A stretch of DNA of 64,000 nucleotides from Actinacidiphila epipremni (GTDB lineage: Bacteria; Actinomycetota; Actinomycetes; Streptomycetales; Streptomycetaceae), in NCBI RefSeq assembly GCF_012034175.1, contig NZ_JAATEJ010000039.1:1-64000 (forward strand), written 5' to 3'. The notes below the pieces were generated by a model, which was not told where the DNA came from, searched no databases, and saw only the letters and a program-made list of their open reading frames with translations. The translations under genes were made by a program, and so were the position numbers. Shown here in pieces: positions 33,272-44,700 of this stretch (positions are counted from its first letter, which is position 1; each line of letters begins with the position of its first letter).

Positions 33272-33406
33272 GGCCGCACAGCGCCGGACCGCCGGGAGGG
33301 GCGGGGCGAACGCGCTGGACATTTTTGGGCGAAATTTGGCACGGTGAGCGGCAGCCGTCCGTTGCTCGAACGTACGGCCGAATCCGCCGTCCTGGAGGCA
33401 CCGTTC

Positions 33407-34318
33407 ATGGCCGCTCCGTCCCTCTCGCCCGCCGAGGCCGCGTACTACGGTTCGCAGAGCACCGTCTCGGACCCGGGGGCGTACGCCGGGCTGTACGCCG
33501 ATCTGCCGCGGGGCGTGGGGGAGTTGGCGCGGGTCGTGCGGGGGCTGTTCGTGCACCGGGTCGAGGGCGGGCAGTTCGGTGTGCCGATCGCCGAGGACCG
33601 GATGCGGGACGACGCCGAGACGCGCTATATCGACGACATCCTCGGGCTGGTCGCCGCGCGCGACCCGCGCTCGCTGACCTGCCGGCGCGCGTGGGAGGAC
33701 CGCTTCGTCGGCATCTGCCGCGACTTCACCCTGCTGCACGTGTCGTTCCTGCGCCACCTGGGCATCCCGGCGCGCCTGCGCTCCGGCTTCGCCACCTACT
33801 TCTCCGACCAGGGCTTCCACTGGGACCACGTCGTCACCGAATACTGGGACGAGGCGCGCGGCTGGCTGCTGGCCGACCCGCAGATCGCCGACCCCGAGCA
33901 CTACGCGATGGACTTCGACCCGATGGACGTCCCCCGCGACCGCTTCCTCGTCGCGGGCGCCGCCTGGCAGGCGATACGCGCGGGGGAGGTGGAGGCGCGC
34001 CGGTTCGGCCTCGACCTGGCGGACGATCCCAAGGTCGGCGCCTGGTTCGTGGCCGGCGACATCCGGCTGGACCTCGCCGCGCTCAACAAGGTCGAGACGC
34101 TGCTGTGGGACATCTGGGGGGCCGGCGCCGACAACGACGCCGACCTCACCCCGGAGATCCTCGCCCTCTACGACCGCGCCGCCGCGGTCACCGCAGGACC
34201 GGCGGTCGACTTCGCCGCCGCGCGCGAGCTGTTCACCGCCGAGGACGGCCTGCGTACTCCGGCGACCGTACGATCCCTGGCCCCGCTGCGCGGCCCCGCG
34301 TACGTGACCCTGCGCTGA
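33407..34318 (+). CDS. Transglutaminase-like cysteine protease-fold protein
   Basis: The 303-residue protein has a transglutaminase core: Cys in FVGICRDFTLLHVSFLRHLG, His in FHWDHVVTEYW and Asp in WLLADPQIAD, in the right order and spacing. Family members act as peptidases or amidases; the substrate is unknown. There is no signal peptide, so it is probably cytoplasmic. The ATG at 33407 follows TGGAGG; a GTG at 33344 is less likely. Upstream, an A+T-rich patch (33320-33345) may hold its promoter. Confidence 0.82.
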   Translation: MAAPSLSPAEAAYYGSQSTVSDPGAYAGLYADLPRGVGELARVVRGLFVHRVEGGQFGVPIAEDRMRDDAETRYIDDILGLVAARDPRSLTCRRAWEDRFVGICRDFTLLHVSFLRHLGIPARLRSGFATYFSDQGFHWDHVVTEYWDEARGWLLADPQIADPEHYAMDFDPMDVPRDRFLVAGAAWQAIRAGEVEARRFGLDLADDPKVGAWFVAGDIRLDLAALNKVETLLWDIWGAGADNDADLTPEILALYDRAAAVTAGPAVDFAAARELFTAEDGLRTPATVRSLAPLRGPAYVTLR

Positions 34319-34421
34319 CGGCGAAAAAGCCGGAAAAGGTCCTTTCGACTCCCGCCGGGGCTTTCCGGTAAGCGGAAAAGAGCGCTCCGGAAGAGCGGGA
34401 TATTTACTTCGCCCAACTTCT

Positions 34422-34443
34422 GTTCACCTGGAGTTCACTTTGA
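34422..34443 (+). promoter_or_regulatory. PHO-box-like direct repeat
   Basis: Two adjacent 11-base units, GTTCACCTGGA and GTTCACTTTGA, match the PhoP-binding direct repeat of Streptomyces (core GTTCACC). They lie in the 427-base non-coding stretch before the LamG/RHS block. PhoP control of a downstream transcript is inferred; the site is 300 bases from the next start. Confidence 0.45.
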
Positions 34444-34511
34444 GGGCGAGAGGGATTCATGTGATCCCTTCGGCTCCTCGGGTTCCCGGTGCCCGGGACG
34501 GGGTGACGGTC

Positions 34512-34557
34512 GGGTGGCGGCAGTCCGCCACCCCAAAACGGGGCAGGAAGTTGCCCC
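34512..34557 (+). other. Two tandem RNA hairpins upstream of the LamG gene
   Basis: GGGTGGCGG/CCGCCACCC (stem 34512-34520 with 34525-34533) and GGGGCA/TGCCCC (34540-34545 with 34552-34557) form two successive stem-loops. After them the sequence is unusually A+T-rich (34610-34740), including TTGACT near 34685, a possible -35. They may be terminators of an upstream transcript or part of a leader. No known riboswitch signature is seen. Confidence 0.4.
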
Positions 34558-34745
34558 ATACACCCCTTGCCGCACCCCCGCCTCCCCGCCCCCATTCGCA
34601 ACAACGGAAGCAGGTAATTTGAGCTTTAATTGAGAATAGCACCGGCGGACAGCCGGCAGGTATTGCCAGCACCTCCTTTTGCTATTGACTTGGTACTTCC
34701 CTCTGCGGTTCTTTTGGTCTTCTTACTGACCGATCGCGGTGTGGG

Positions 34746-37700
34746 GTGGACGACGTGAAGCAACGCACGAGGGGCCAGGACGGTGCCTGGCTCACACGGT
34801 TCAGACCGGTGGTCGCCGGGCTCGCGGCGGCGGGGCTGCTGGCCGCGCTGCCGGCCGTGGGGGCGCAGGCCGCCGCGGCCGGCGGTGCCGGGAAGGGCAC
34901 GGGCGCGGCCAAGAGCGCCCGGACCCCCTCCCAGCAGGCCGAGGCGTCCGGCAAGCGGGTCGAAGTGACCGCCGCCAGGACCGAGTTCGACACGGTGTAC
35001 GCCAACCCGGACGGGGTCACGTACACCCAGGACATCTCCGCGGTACCGGTACGGGTGCGCACTCAGGCGGGCGGCTGGACCGCCCCGGACGCGACACTGG
35101 TGCGGCACGAGGACGGCACCATCGGCCCCAAGGCCGCGATGGTGGACCTGGCCTTCTCCGGTGGCGGCAGCACCCCCATGGTGCGGATCGGCAGCGAAGG
35201 CCGGTCGCTCGCGCTCGGCTGGCCCGGCGCGCTGCCTGCGCCGCAACTCGACGGCGACACCGCCACGTACCCCGACGTCCTGCCCGGCGTGGACCTGCGG
35301 CTCACCGCGTCCGTGCAGGGCTACCGCGAACTGCTGGTCGTCAAGTCCCCCGAGGCCGCGGCGAATCCGGCGCTGAAGAAGCTCAACTACCGGGTCAGCA
35401 GCGACCAGTTGACCGTCACCCCGCTCAAGGACGGCGGCATCGGCGGCGTCGACGCCGACGGCAAGCAGGTCTTCACCGCGCCGCCCGCCCAGATGTGGGA
35501 CTCCCACGGCACCGGCCCCGCGGCCCAGGCCCGGTTCGACGCGGCGCACCCCAAGAGCGCCCAGCCGAAGTCCGCCCAGAGCGAGGCCGCCCCCACCGCC
35601 GCCCCCACCGCCGTCCCCACCGACGAAGCGGCGAGCGCCCCGCCCGCGACCGCCGTCGACGGCCCCGCCCCCGGCGCGGGCGCCACGACCGTGCCGGTCA
35701 CCGTCACCGGCGACAAGCTCGCCGTCACCCCCGACACCGCGCTTCTCGCGCAGACGGACCCGGCCGCCTACCCCCTCTACATCGACCCGGACGTCTCGCT
35801 GAACAGCGGCCTGGCCGAGCGCACCCTGCTGCGCAGCGACGGCTACAGCGACTACGCCTGGGACAACACCGCCACCGACGGCTCGCAGCGCGGCAAGGGC
35901 GACGGCAAGTGCGGTACCTGGGACGGCTACTACTGCGGCCCCGGCTATGTGCAGAAGCTCTACTTCGAGTTCTCCAATGCCAACCTCAAGGGCAAGCAGG
36001 TCCTCTCCGCGGTCTTCCGCGTGACGTCCCCCTGGGCGTTCCAGTGCGCCGCGCGCACCACCGACCTGGTGCGTACCAACAACATCTCGTCCTCCACCAC
36101 CTGGTCCTCCCGGCCCAAGGAGCTGGACTGGATGGTCGACCGGTCGTTCTCCGCGGGCCGCGGCTCGACGTGCGACCCGGACTCGCCGGCCGCGCCCATC
36201 GAGTTCTCCGACAACTCCGCCGAGCCGGACGAGAACCTGACGCCGACCGTACGGGACTTCGCGGCCGGCAAGTTCTCCCGGCTGACGCTGGAGCTGCGGG
36301 CGCACGACGAGGGCGACACCTCGGCGTGGAAGCGCTACAAGGACGACGCGGTGCTGTCGGTCACCTTCGTCGGCCTGCCCGCCGTCCCGACCTCCGTCGG
36401 CATCCTCCAGGGCGCCGGCTCCACCTGCCAGACCAGCCCGTCCGACCCGGCGGTCGTCACCGACCCGACCCCGCAGCTGTACGCGAAGGTCCATGTCGCC
36501 TCCGGCGGCGCGCCCGCGGGCGCACCGGCCAAGCTGCGCGCGAAGTTCACCGTGCAGTCGGAGTCCGGCACCACCTGGACGACGGCCACCGAGCCGATCC
36601 GGCCCAGCGCGCCGGCCTTCGTCGGCGACAACGGCGTGGTCTCGTACCCCTCGCCGATCACCCTGAAGGAGAACACCCCCTACCGGATGGCGGCCGAGAC
36701 CTGGAGCTACCAGGACAACGGCTCCACCCACATCAACTCGCACTCCAACGTGACGACCACCGGCTGGTGCTACTTCACGATCGACACCACCGCGCCGAAG
36801 ATGCCCAAGGTCACCTTCGGTACCCCGTACAGCAGTTGCGACACCAACGCGTGCGCGGAGGCCGGCGGCCCCGGTGTCGCTGGCACCTTCACCTTCGCGC
36901 CCGACCCGTCCGACGCCGGCAAGATCACCGCGTACAAGTACAAGCTCGGCAGCGGCAATTGGTCCGGCGAGATCGCCGGCGCGACCGTGACGCCGAAGAT
37001 CACCCCGACGCTGGCCGGCACGCAGCAGCTCCAGGTGCGCGCCAAGGACACCGCGGGCCGCTGGGGCGCGACGTCCACCGTGGTGTTCAAGGTCGCGGCG
37101 GGCGCGGACGCGGTGGGGCGCTGGCACTTCAGCGACTCGGCCCCGGGCAGCGGTGCTGTGAGTGCCGCTGATTCCGGTACGGCGCCGGGTGCGCGGCACA
37201 CCGCGACGTTGCGCAACGCCGGTGCGGGGTGGTCGAGTCTGGGCCGGCGGGGCGCGGGCGACAACTCGCTGTGGCTCAACGACACCACCAACAGCACGCA
37301 GCAGACCGGCTACGCCGACACCTCGGGGCCGGTGGTCAACACGCAGGACAGCTTCACCGTGTCCGCATGGGTCAACCTGACCGACACCACCGCCTACCAC
37401 TCGCTGCTGTCGCAGACGTCGAGCGACAAGTCCAGCTTCACGCTGCGCTATTCGTCCGGCGTCCACCGCTGGGTGTTCCTGTGGACGTACCCCTCGGGCA
37501 CCTCGGCGAGCTGGGTCGGCGCCAACGGCCTCACGGACGTGGTGCCCGGCGTGTGGACGCATGTCGCCGCCACGTACGACAAGAGCGCCGGCACGATCGC
37601 GCTGTACGTCAACGGCGTCCCGCAGGGCGCGCCCGTGGTGCTGCCGGCCGGCGCGAAGGCGGGCGCGAGCGACGGCCCGCTGGAGTTCGGCCGCTACGTC

Positions 37701-38573
37701 GACCCCAACAAGGGCGCCACCGAATACTGGAAGGGCCGCGTCGACGAGGTCGAGGTGTGGCAGCGCGCGCTCACCCCGGACGAGATCGCCCAGGACGCGC
37801 AGCTGCTGGACGCCGACGGCAAGCCGTCCGTGGAGAACGTCGCCGCCTGGGCGCCCGACCCCGCGGCCACCGGCACCGGGCCGCTGACCGACACCGCGAG
37901 CGGCTACGGCCAGGCGCTCACCCTGCAGAACGGCGCGTCGCTGGCCGGCGGCGCGCTCGTGCTGGACGGTGTCGACGACGCGGCGGCCCTCACCCACCCC
38001 CTGGTGGACTCCACCGGCTCGTTCACCGTCACCGCGAGCGTCCAGGTCGACCAGAGCGCGATCCTGGCCAGGCCGGACGGCTACACCGGCCAGGTGGCGG
38101 GCCAGCGCTCGGCGGACGGCTCCTCGTGGGGCCTGTGGTACCAGCTCACCGGCCGCACCACCGCGCTGGACGACGACCACAACGAGATCACCGTGCCCAC
38201 CAGCCGCTGGCTGTTCGGCCGGATCGACGCGGACGGCACCTTCTCCGGCGCCGCCTCCGCCGTCGAGGTCGGCTCCAGCAACAGCGGCGACACCTCCAAC
38301 GGCGAGGGCACCGTCCGGCTGACGGGCGTGTTCGACGCCCAGGACCAGGACGCCGACGGCAAGGCCATCGGCACCGCGACGCTCTACCTCGGCGAGAACG
38401 GCCAGGAGACCCAGCCCTACACCGCGACGGTCGGCACCGCCAGCTTCACCGTCGGGGACGGCTACGTGGCCGGCGCCTGGGGCCACTACCTGCCGGCCCT
38501 CGTCGACGACGTCCGGGTCTGGGCGGGCGCCATGTCCGACTCCGACCAGATCGGCACCGTCGTCGGCGACTGA
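34746..38573 (+). CDS. Large secreted LamG domain protein
   Basis: The 1275-residue protein has a signal peptide (about 15-43, VVAGLAAAGLLAALPAVGAQ). A beta-rich region (50-600) resembles the DNRLRE-type modules that often precede RHS proteins, with a Pro/Ala linker at about 275-325. Ig-like segments follow (about 600-780). A LamG/concanavalin-type jelly roll (about 790-1010: TQDSFTVSAWVNLTDTTAYH ... WTHVAATYDKSAGTIALYVN) and a second jelly roll run to the end. It should bind sugars or surfaces outside the cell. The start is GTG at 34746 or 34755. It precedes the RHS gene, separated by a hairpin. Confidence 0.85.
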   Translation: MDDVKQRTRGQDGAWLTRFRPVVAGLAAAGLLAALPAVGAQAAAAGGAGKGTGAAKSARTPSQQAEASGKRVEVTAARTEFDTVYANPDGVTYTQDISAVPVRVRTQAGGWTAPDATLVRHEDGTIGPKAAMVDLAFSGGGSTPMVRIGSEGRSLALGWPGALPAPQLDGDTATYPDVLPGVDLRLTASVQGYRELLVVKSPEAAANPALKKLNYRVSSDQLTVTPLKDGGIGGVDADGKQVFTAPPAQMWDSHGTGPAAQARFDAAHPKSAQPKSAQSEAAPTAAPTAVPTDEAASAPPATAVDGPAPGAGATTVPVTVTGDKLAVTPDTALLAQTDPAAYPLYIDPDVSLNSGLAERTLLRSDGYSDYAWDNTATDGSQRGKGDGKCGTWDGYYCGPGYVQKLYFEFSNANLKGKQVLSAVFRVTSPWAFQCAARTTDLVRTNNISSSTTWSSRPKELDWMVDRSFSAGRGSTCDPDSPAAPIEFSDNSAEPDENLTPTVRDFAAGKFSRLTLELRAHDEGDTSAWKRYKDDAVLSVTFVGLPAVPTSVGILQGAGSTCQTSPSDPAVVTDPTPQLYAKVHVASGGAPAGAPAKLRAKFTVQSESGTTWTTATEPIRPSAPAFVGDNGVVSYPSPITLKENTPYRMAAETWSYQDNGSTHINSHSNVTTTGWCYFTIDTTAPKMPKVTFGTPYSSCDTNACAEAGGPGVAGTFTFAPDPSDAGKITAYKYKLGSGNWSGEIAGATVTPKITPTLAGTQQLQVRAKDTAGRWGATSTVVFKVAAGADAVGRWHFSDSAPGSGAVSAADSGTAPGARHTATLRNAGAGWSSLGRRGAGDNSLWLNDTTNSTQQTGYADTSGPVVNTQDSFTVSAWVNLTDTTAYHSLLSQTSSDKSSFTLRYSSGVHRWVFLWTYPSGTSASWVGANGLTDVVPGVWTHVAATYDKSAGTIALYVNGVPQGAPVVLPAGAKAGASDGPLEFGRYVDPNKGATEYWKGRVDEVEVWQRALTPDEIAQDAQLLDADGKPSVENVAAWAPDPAATGTGPLTDTASGYGQALTLQNGASLAGGALVLDGVDDAAALTHPLVDSTGSFTVTASVQVDQSAILARPDGYTGQVAGQRSADGSSWGLWYQLTGRTTALDDDHNEITVPTSRWLFGRIDADGTFSGAASAVEVGSSNSGDTSNGEGTVRLTGVFDAQDQDADGKAIGTATLYLGENGQETQPYTATVGTASFTVGDGYVAGAWGHYLPALVDDVRVWAGAMSDSDQIGTVVGD

Positions 38574-38620
38574 CGCCGGTGCTCGGCGCCGGCGCCTGAC
38601 GCCGGCGGCCCCCATCCGTG

Positions 38621-38649
38621 TCCGGCGGGCCGCGACCCGGCCCGCCGGA
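38621..38649 (+). terminator. Hairpin between the LamG and RHS genes
   Basis: TCCGGCGGGCC and GGCCCGCCGGA pair perfectly over 11 bases with a seven-base loop. It lies 48 bases after the LamG stop and could end that transcript or reduce read-through into the RHS gene. There is no U tract. Confidence 0.5.
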
Positions 38650-38745
38650 CCCGTACGCACGCTCGCATCCGTACAGCGCATCCGTAGCTCCCTCCCATCC
38701 CCAGCTCTGCCGCGAGGCATGTCCAGGAGTAGGTGTGGCATCACG

Positions 38746-41700
38746 ATGAGACCGTCTGACCAGGGCGTACGCAGACCGCGTACCCGAAGAGGAGGGGAGG
38801 CGGGGCTGGTCGCTGCGGCGGCCGTCGCGCTCCTGGTGCCACTGGGGCTGACCCCTCTGGCGCACGCCGCGGACCCCGGCAAACCGCTCGGCAGAACCGG
38901 CGTGCCGGCGTCGCGCAGCACCACGACCCACCATGTGGCGCCGGGCGCGGCCGAGCAGCGCGCCCAGGTGGCCGCGCAGCGCACCGCCAACGACCAGCAG
39001 GCGGCCAGGGCGCTGGCGCAGCAGAAGGTGAGCTGGCCGGGCGGCGGCAGCGCGACGGTCGCGGTCGGCGGGCACGCCACCGCGGGCGGCCTGCCGGTGA
39101 CCATCGGCGCGGCGGCCGGCAAGGCCCGCACGTCCGGTACGTCCGGTGCTTCCGGTGCGTCCGGCGCTTCCGGTACGGCCGAGGTCACCGTCGCCGACCG
39201 GGCGGCGGCCCGGGCGGCCGGGGTCAGCGGCGTGCTGTTCTCCGTCACCCCGCGGGGCGCGACCGCGCCCGGCACGGTCGGCGTCGGCTACGCCGCTTTC
39301 GCCTCCGGCTACGGCGGCGACTGGTCGGGCCGGCTGCGGCTGGTCACCCTCCCGGAGTGCGCGCTGACCACGCCGGAGAAGGCGGAGTGCCGTACGCAGA
39401 CCCCGCTGGCCTCCTCCAACGACGTCTCCGCGCAGACCGTTTCGGCGACGCTGCCCGCGACGAAGACGGCGACGACGGCCAAGACATCCAAGACGGCGAC
39501 GACCGCCAAGACAGCCGAGGCGGCGGCGCAGACCGCCACCGTCCTCGCGCTGACCGCGACCAGCGGCGAGTCGGACAAGGGCACCGGCAACTACTCCGCC
39601 ACCCAGCTCTCCCCGTCCGCGACCTGGACCGGCGGCTCCTCCTCGGGCTCCTTCGCCTGGTCCTACCCGATGTCGGTGCCGCCCACCGCGGGCGGCGCGG
39701 TGCCGCAGGTGGAGCTCGGCTACGACTCCGGCAGCATCGACGGCCGCACCGCCTCGACGAACAACCAGGGCTCCCAGGTCGGCGAGGGCTTCTCGCTCAC
39801 CTCGGACTCCTACGTCGAGCGCGACTACGGCAGTTGCGACGACGACGGCCAGGCCAAGGTCTACGACCTGTGCTGGAAGTACGACAACGCCTCGCTCGTC
39901 CTCGACGGCAAGGCCACCGAGCTGGTCAAGGACGACACGACCGGCAGGTGGCGGCTGGCCGACGACGACGCCTCCACCGTCACCCACTCCACCGGCGGTG
40001 ACAACGGCGACCAGGGCGACAGCGTGGACGGCGCCGGCGAGTATTGGACGGTGACCACCGGAGACGGCACGAAATACGTCTTCGGCCTGAACAAGCTCCC
40101 GGGCGCCGGCACCCAGCGCACCAACTCCGTATGGACGGTGCCGGTGTTCGGCGACGATGCCGGCGAACCCGGCTACGGCAAGGGGAGTTCGCTCGCCGAC
40201 CGCTGGTACAACCAGGCCTGGCGCTGGAATCTGGACTACGTCGTCGACACTCACGGCAACGCCCAGTCGTACTGGTACACCGCGGAGACCAACTCCTACA
40301 AGAAGGACAAGGCCACCACCGCCAACGCCACCTACACCCGCGGCGGTTACCTCACCAAGATCCTCTACGGCCAGAAGTCCGGGACGCTTTTCAGCGCGAC
40401 GGCCACCCAGCAGATCAGCTTCGGCTACGCCGAGCGCTGCCTGGCCGCGGACTGCTCCAGCCTCACCGAGAAGACCGCGCCCAACTGGCCGGACGTGCCC
40501 TTCGACCAGATCTGCGCCGCGGGCGCCTCGGACGACGACTGCGACGCTGTCTCGCCGTCCTTCTTCACCCGCAAGCGGCTGACCAAGGTCGAGACGTCGG
40601 TGTGGTCCGGCACCGGCACCACCTACACCCCGGTCGACACCTGGGACTTCACGCAGAAATACCTCGACCCCGGTGACATCGGCGACAGTTCGGACCAGAC
40701 GCTGGTGCTGGACCAGATCAAGCACACCGGCAAGGCCGGTACCGCGCTCGCGCTGGACCCGGTGTCCTTCACGTACCAGATGAAGCCGGACCGGGTGGAC
40801 GCCACCGACGACATCCTGCCGCTGAACCGGCCGCGGATCGCCACCGTCACCTCGGAGACCGGCGCGATCCTCACCGTGACGCTCTCGCCCGCCGAGTGCG
40901 TCCGCGGCTCGAAGATGCCGGCGGCCGAGGACAACGACACCCTGTCGTGCTACCCGGTCTACTGGCACGTCAACGGCTCGCTCGACGCCTCCCTCGACTG
41001 GTTCCACAAATACCGCGTGGTCAGCGTCCAGGAGGCCGACCCCACCGGCAGCAACGAACCGGTCGTGCACACGTACTCCTACGCCAACCCCGCCTGGCAC
41101 TACGACGACAGCCCGCTGACGCCGGAGAAGGAGCGCACCTGGTCCATCTGGCGCGGCTACGGCACCGTCACCGAGCTGACCGGCACCCCGGGCGCGGGCC
41201 AGGAGAAGACCGTCACCACCTTCATGCAGGGCATGGACGGCGACAGGCAGAAGTCCGGCACCCCGCGCTCGGTGAAGGTCAACGCGCAGCCGGTCAGCGG
41301 CCTGAGCGTCCCGGCGATCACCGACTCCGACCAATACCAGGGCTACACGCGGGAGAAGGTCATCTACAACGGCACGACGCCCGTCTCGGCGACCGTCGAC
41401 GACCCGTGGTCGGCGCGCACCGCGACGCAGCACAAGTCGTACGCCGACATCGAGTCGTACTACGTGCGCGACGCCAAGACGTACGACTACACCTACCTGA
41501 CCGCGCAGGCCACCTGGCGTGCCACGTCGGTCGCCAAGACGTACGACGCGTACGGCATGGTCACCAGCGAGGACCACGCGGGCGACACCGCGAAGTCCGG
41601 CGACGAGACATGCGTACGCACCTGGTACGCGCGCAACGACGCGGCCGGCATCAACTCCCTGGTCTCCAGGACCCAGACGGTCGGCCGGCCCTGCTCGGTC

Positions 41701-44700
41701 GGCGACGCCTCGCTGTCGCTGCCCGGCAACAGCAGCACACCCGGCGACGTCCTCTCCGACACCGGCACCGTCTACGACAACGCCTCGGCCACCACGTGGA
41801 CTTCGGCACAGACCCCGACCAAGGGCGACGCGAACTGGCAGGGCCGCGCCTCCTCCTACCCGGCGTCCGCCGACGCCAACGGCCAGCGCAAGCCCAACGG
41901 CTGGCAGACCACCGAGACCGACCTCTACGACTCCCTCGGCCGCGTCACCAGCTCCAGCGACGCCAACGGCAAGGCCACGACCACCGGTTACACCATGGCG
42001 GCCAACGGCGTGCTGTCCCGCACCCGGGTCACCGACCCGCTCGGCCACATCACCGACACCTACGTCGACGGGCAGCGCGGCCTGCCGCTGAAGTCGTACG
42101 ACCCGGCCGGCAAGAAGACCGAGACGACGTACGACGCGCTCGGCCGGCTCACCGGCGTGTGGCAGCCCAACCGCAGCAAGGACGGCGGTGAGACCGCCAG
42201 CACCACGTACACCTACCACGTGGCCCGCGGCAGCGCCCCTTACGTCGCCACGTCCGTGCTCGGCCCCAACAACAGCCGCGTCACCAGCTACCAGATCTAC
42301 GACGCGCTGCTGCGCCCGATCCAGCAGCAGACCCCGTCCGCGAGCGGCGGCCGGCTGCTGACCGACACCCGCTACGACTCCCGCGGCCTGGCCTACGAGA
42401 CCTACGCCGACACCTACGACGACGCGCACGCCCCGGGCGGCACGTACGACCGGGGGCTGTACGGCGGCACCCCCACCCAGCACGAGATCACCTTCGACGG
42501 CGCCGGCCGCAGCACGGCCGACCAACTGCTGGTCTACGGCGTGCCGAAGTGGACCACCACCACCAGCTACACCGGTGACTCCACCGCCACCAGCGCCCCG
42601 GCCGGCGGCACCGCGACCCGTACCGTCACCGACGCGCTGGGCCGCACCACCGAACGGCGCGAATACGCCGGACCGTCGTACGACGACACCGACTTCGGCG
42701 GCACCGCCCCGGCGCCTGCGCACGACAGCACCGCGTACACCTACGCCCGCGACGGCAAGCAGCTCACCGTCACCGGCCCGGACAACGCCAAGTGGACCTA
42801 CGGCTACGACCTGTTCGGCCGGCAGACCGCCAACACCGACCCGGACATGGGCGCCAGCTCCACCACCTACACCCCGACCGACCTCATCGCGACCACCACC
42901 AACGCCAACCAGCGCACCCTGCTCTACGGTTACGACGACGCCGGCCGCAAGACCGGGCTGTGGCAGACCAGCAAGACCGATGCCGACAAGCTCGCCGCGT
43001 GGACGTACGACACCGTCGCGGTCGGCCAGGCCGCCGACTCCATCCGCTACGACGGCGGGGTGAGCGGCAAGGCGTACACCCAGAAGGTGACCGCCTACGA
43101 CAACCTGTACCACCCGGTCGGCAGCGAGATCGACCTCGACCCGAAGGACCCGCTGGTCGTCTCCGGTGCGGCGCAGGCCAGTTACGCCTTCAGCTCGCAG
43201 TACAACTCCGACGGCACCGTGCAGCACGTCAGTTCGCCGGCGGTCGCCGGGCTGCCCAAGGAGGACGTCAGCTACACCTACACGCCCACCGGCCAGGTCG
43301 ACGCCGTCACCGGCACGTCGCACTACGTCCTGGACACCGCCTACTCCTCGACCGGCAAGCCGCTCCAGCTCACGCTTGGCGTCTCGCCGTCCGCCCAGGT
43401 CAAGCAGGCCTACCTGGACAACGAGTGGGAGGAGGGCACCGGCCGGCTGCTGCGCAGCTACGTCACCGACGACACGCACGCGTGGATGCCGCAGGATCTG
43501 CACTACTCCTACGACGACGCCGGCAACGTCACCAAGATCAGCGACCCGTCGACGCTCGGCGGCACCACCACGACCGACACGCAGTGCTTCGGCTACGACG
43601 GCTACCAGCGCATGACCAGCGCCTGGACCCCGGCGAGCGGCGACTGCACGTCCGGTACGGCGGCCACCGCCGCGCTCGGCGGCCCCGCCGCGTACAGCAC
43701 GAGCTACACCTTCAACCCCTCGGGCCTGCGGCTGACCGAGACACGGCACACCGCGAGCGGCGACGCCACCACGCTGTCCTGCTACGGCGCCACCCGGCCG
43801 CACGCGCTCAGCGCCACCACCACCGGCGCGAGCTGCACCGGCGTCACCCCGGCCTACTCCTACGACAACACCGGCAACACCACCGCCCGCCCGGCCGCCG
43901 GCACCGGCGGCCAGTCCCTGACCTGGACCGGCGAGGGCGACCTCGCCACCACCAGCGAGGGCGGCGACGCGGCCTCGTACGTCTACGACGCCGAGGGCAA
44001 CCTGCTGGTCAAGCACACCACCGCGGGCGACGGCGAGAGCGTCGTCTACCTCGGCAGCACCGAGCTGCACACCAGGACGTCCGGCGGCACGACCACGACA
44101 TGGGCGGTGCGCAGCTACTCCGAGGGCGCCGACGGCCAGGTCGTGGCCGAGCGCACCACGCAGCCCGGCGTCCCCCAGCTCAGCTGGATCGCCGGCGACG
44201 CCCACGGCACCGCGAGCCTCGCGCTGGACGGCACGACGCAGGCCGTCACCAAGCGCTACGCGACACCGTACGGCGCCCCGCGCGGCACCACGGCGGCCAA
44301 CTGGCCGGACGACAAGGGATTCCTGGGCAAGCCCCTGGACCCCGACACCGGGCTGACCCACATCGGCGCGCGGGAGTACGACGCGGCCACCGGACGGTTC
44401 CTCAGCGTCGACCCGAAGCTGGAGACCGACAAGCCGCAGAGCCTCAACGGCTACGCGTACGCCGAGAACAGCCCGGTCACGAAGAGCGACCCGACCGGCC
44501 AGGAGAGCTGCTACCCGGTGTACTGCAGCGGTGACCACGGCACGTACGGCAACCTGCCGCCCATCCCGCCGCCGTCCGGCGGTGGCGGCGGTGGCGGAGG
44601 CGGTGGTGGCGGTGGCCACGGCGGCGGCGGTGGTGGCGGGGGAGGCGGCCACGGCGGTGGCGGCTCCGGTGGTGGCGGCGGAGGTGGCGGTGGAGGCGGC

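Noticed and set aside
34444..34560. Possible c-di-AMP riboswitch upstream of the LamG gene
   Set aside because: GGGGTGACGG and the two hairpins resemble parts of it, but the conserved GGGGACCC, GGGTGAATC and GTCAGCTAACCC blocks are absent.
34440..34622. Short open frames in the non-coding stretch before the LamG gene
   Set aside because: Poor third-position bias, no ribosome binding site, and composition like translated hairpins.
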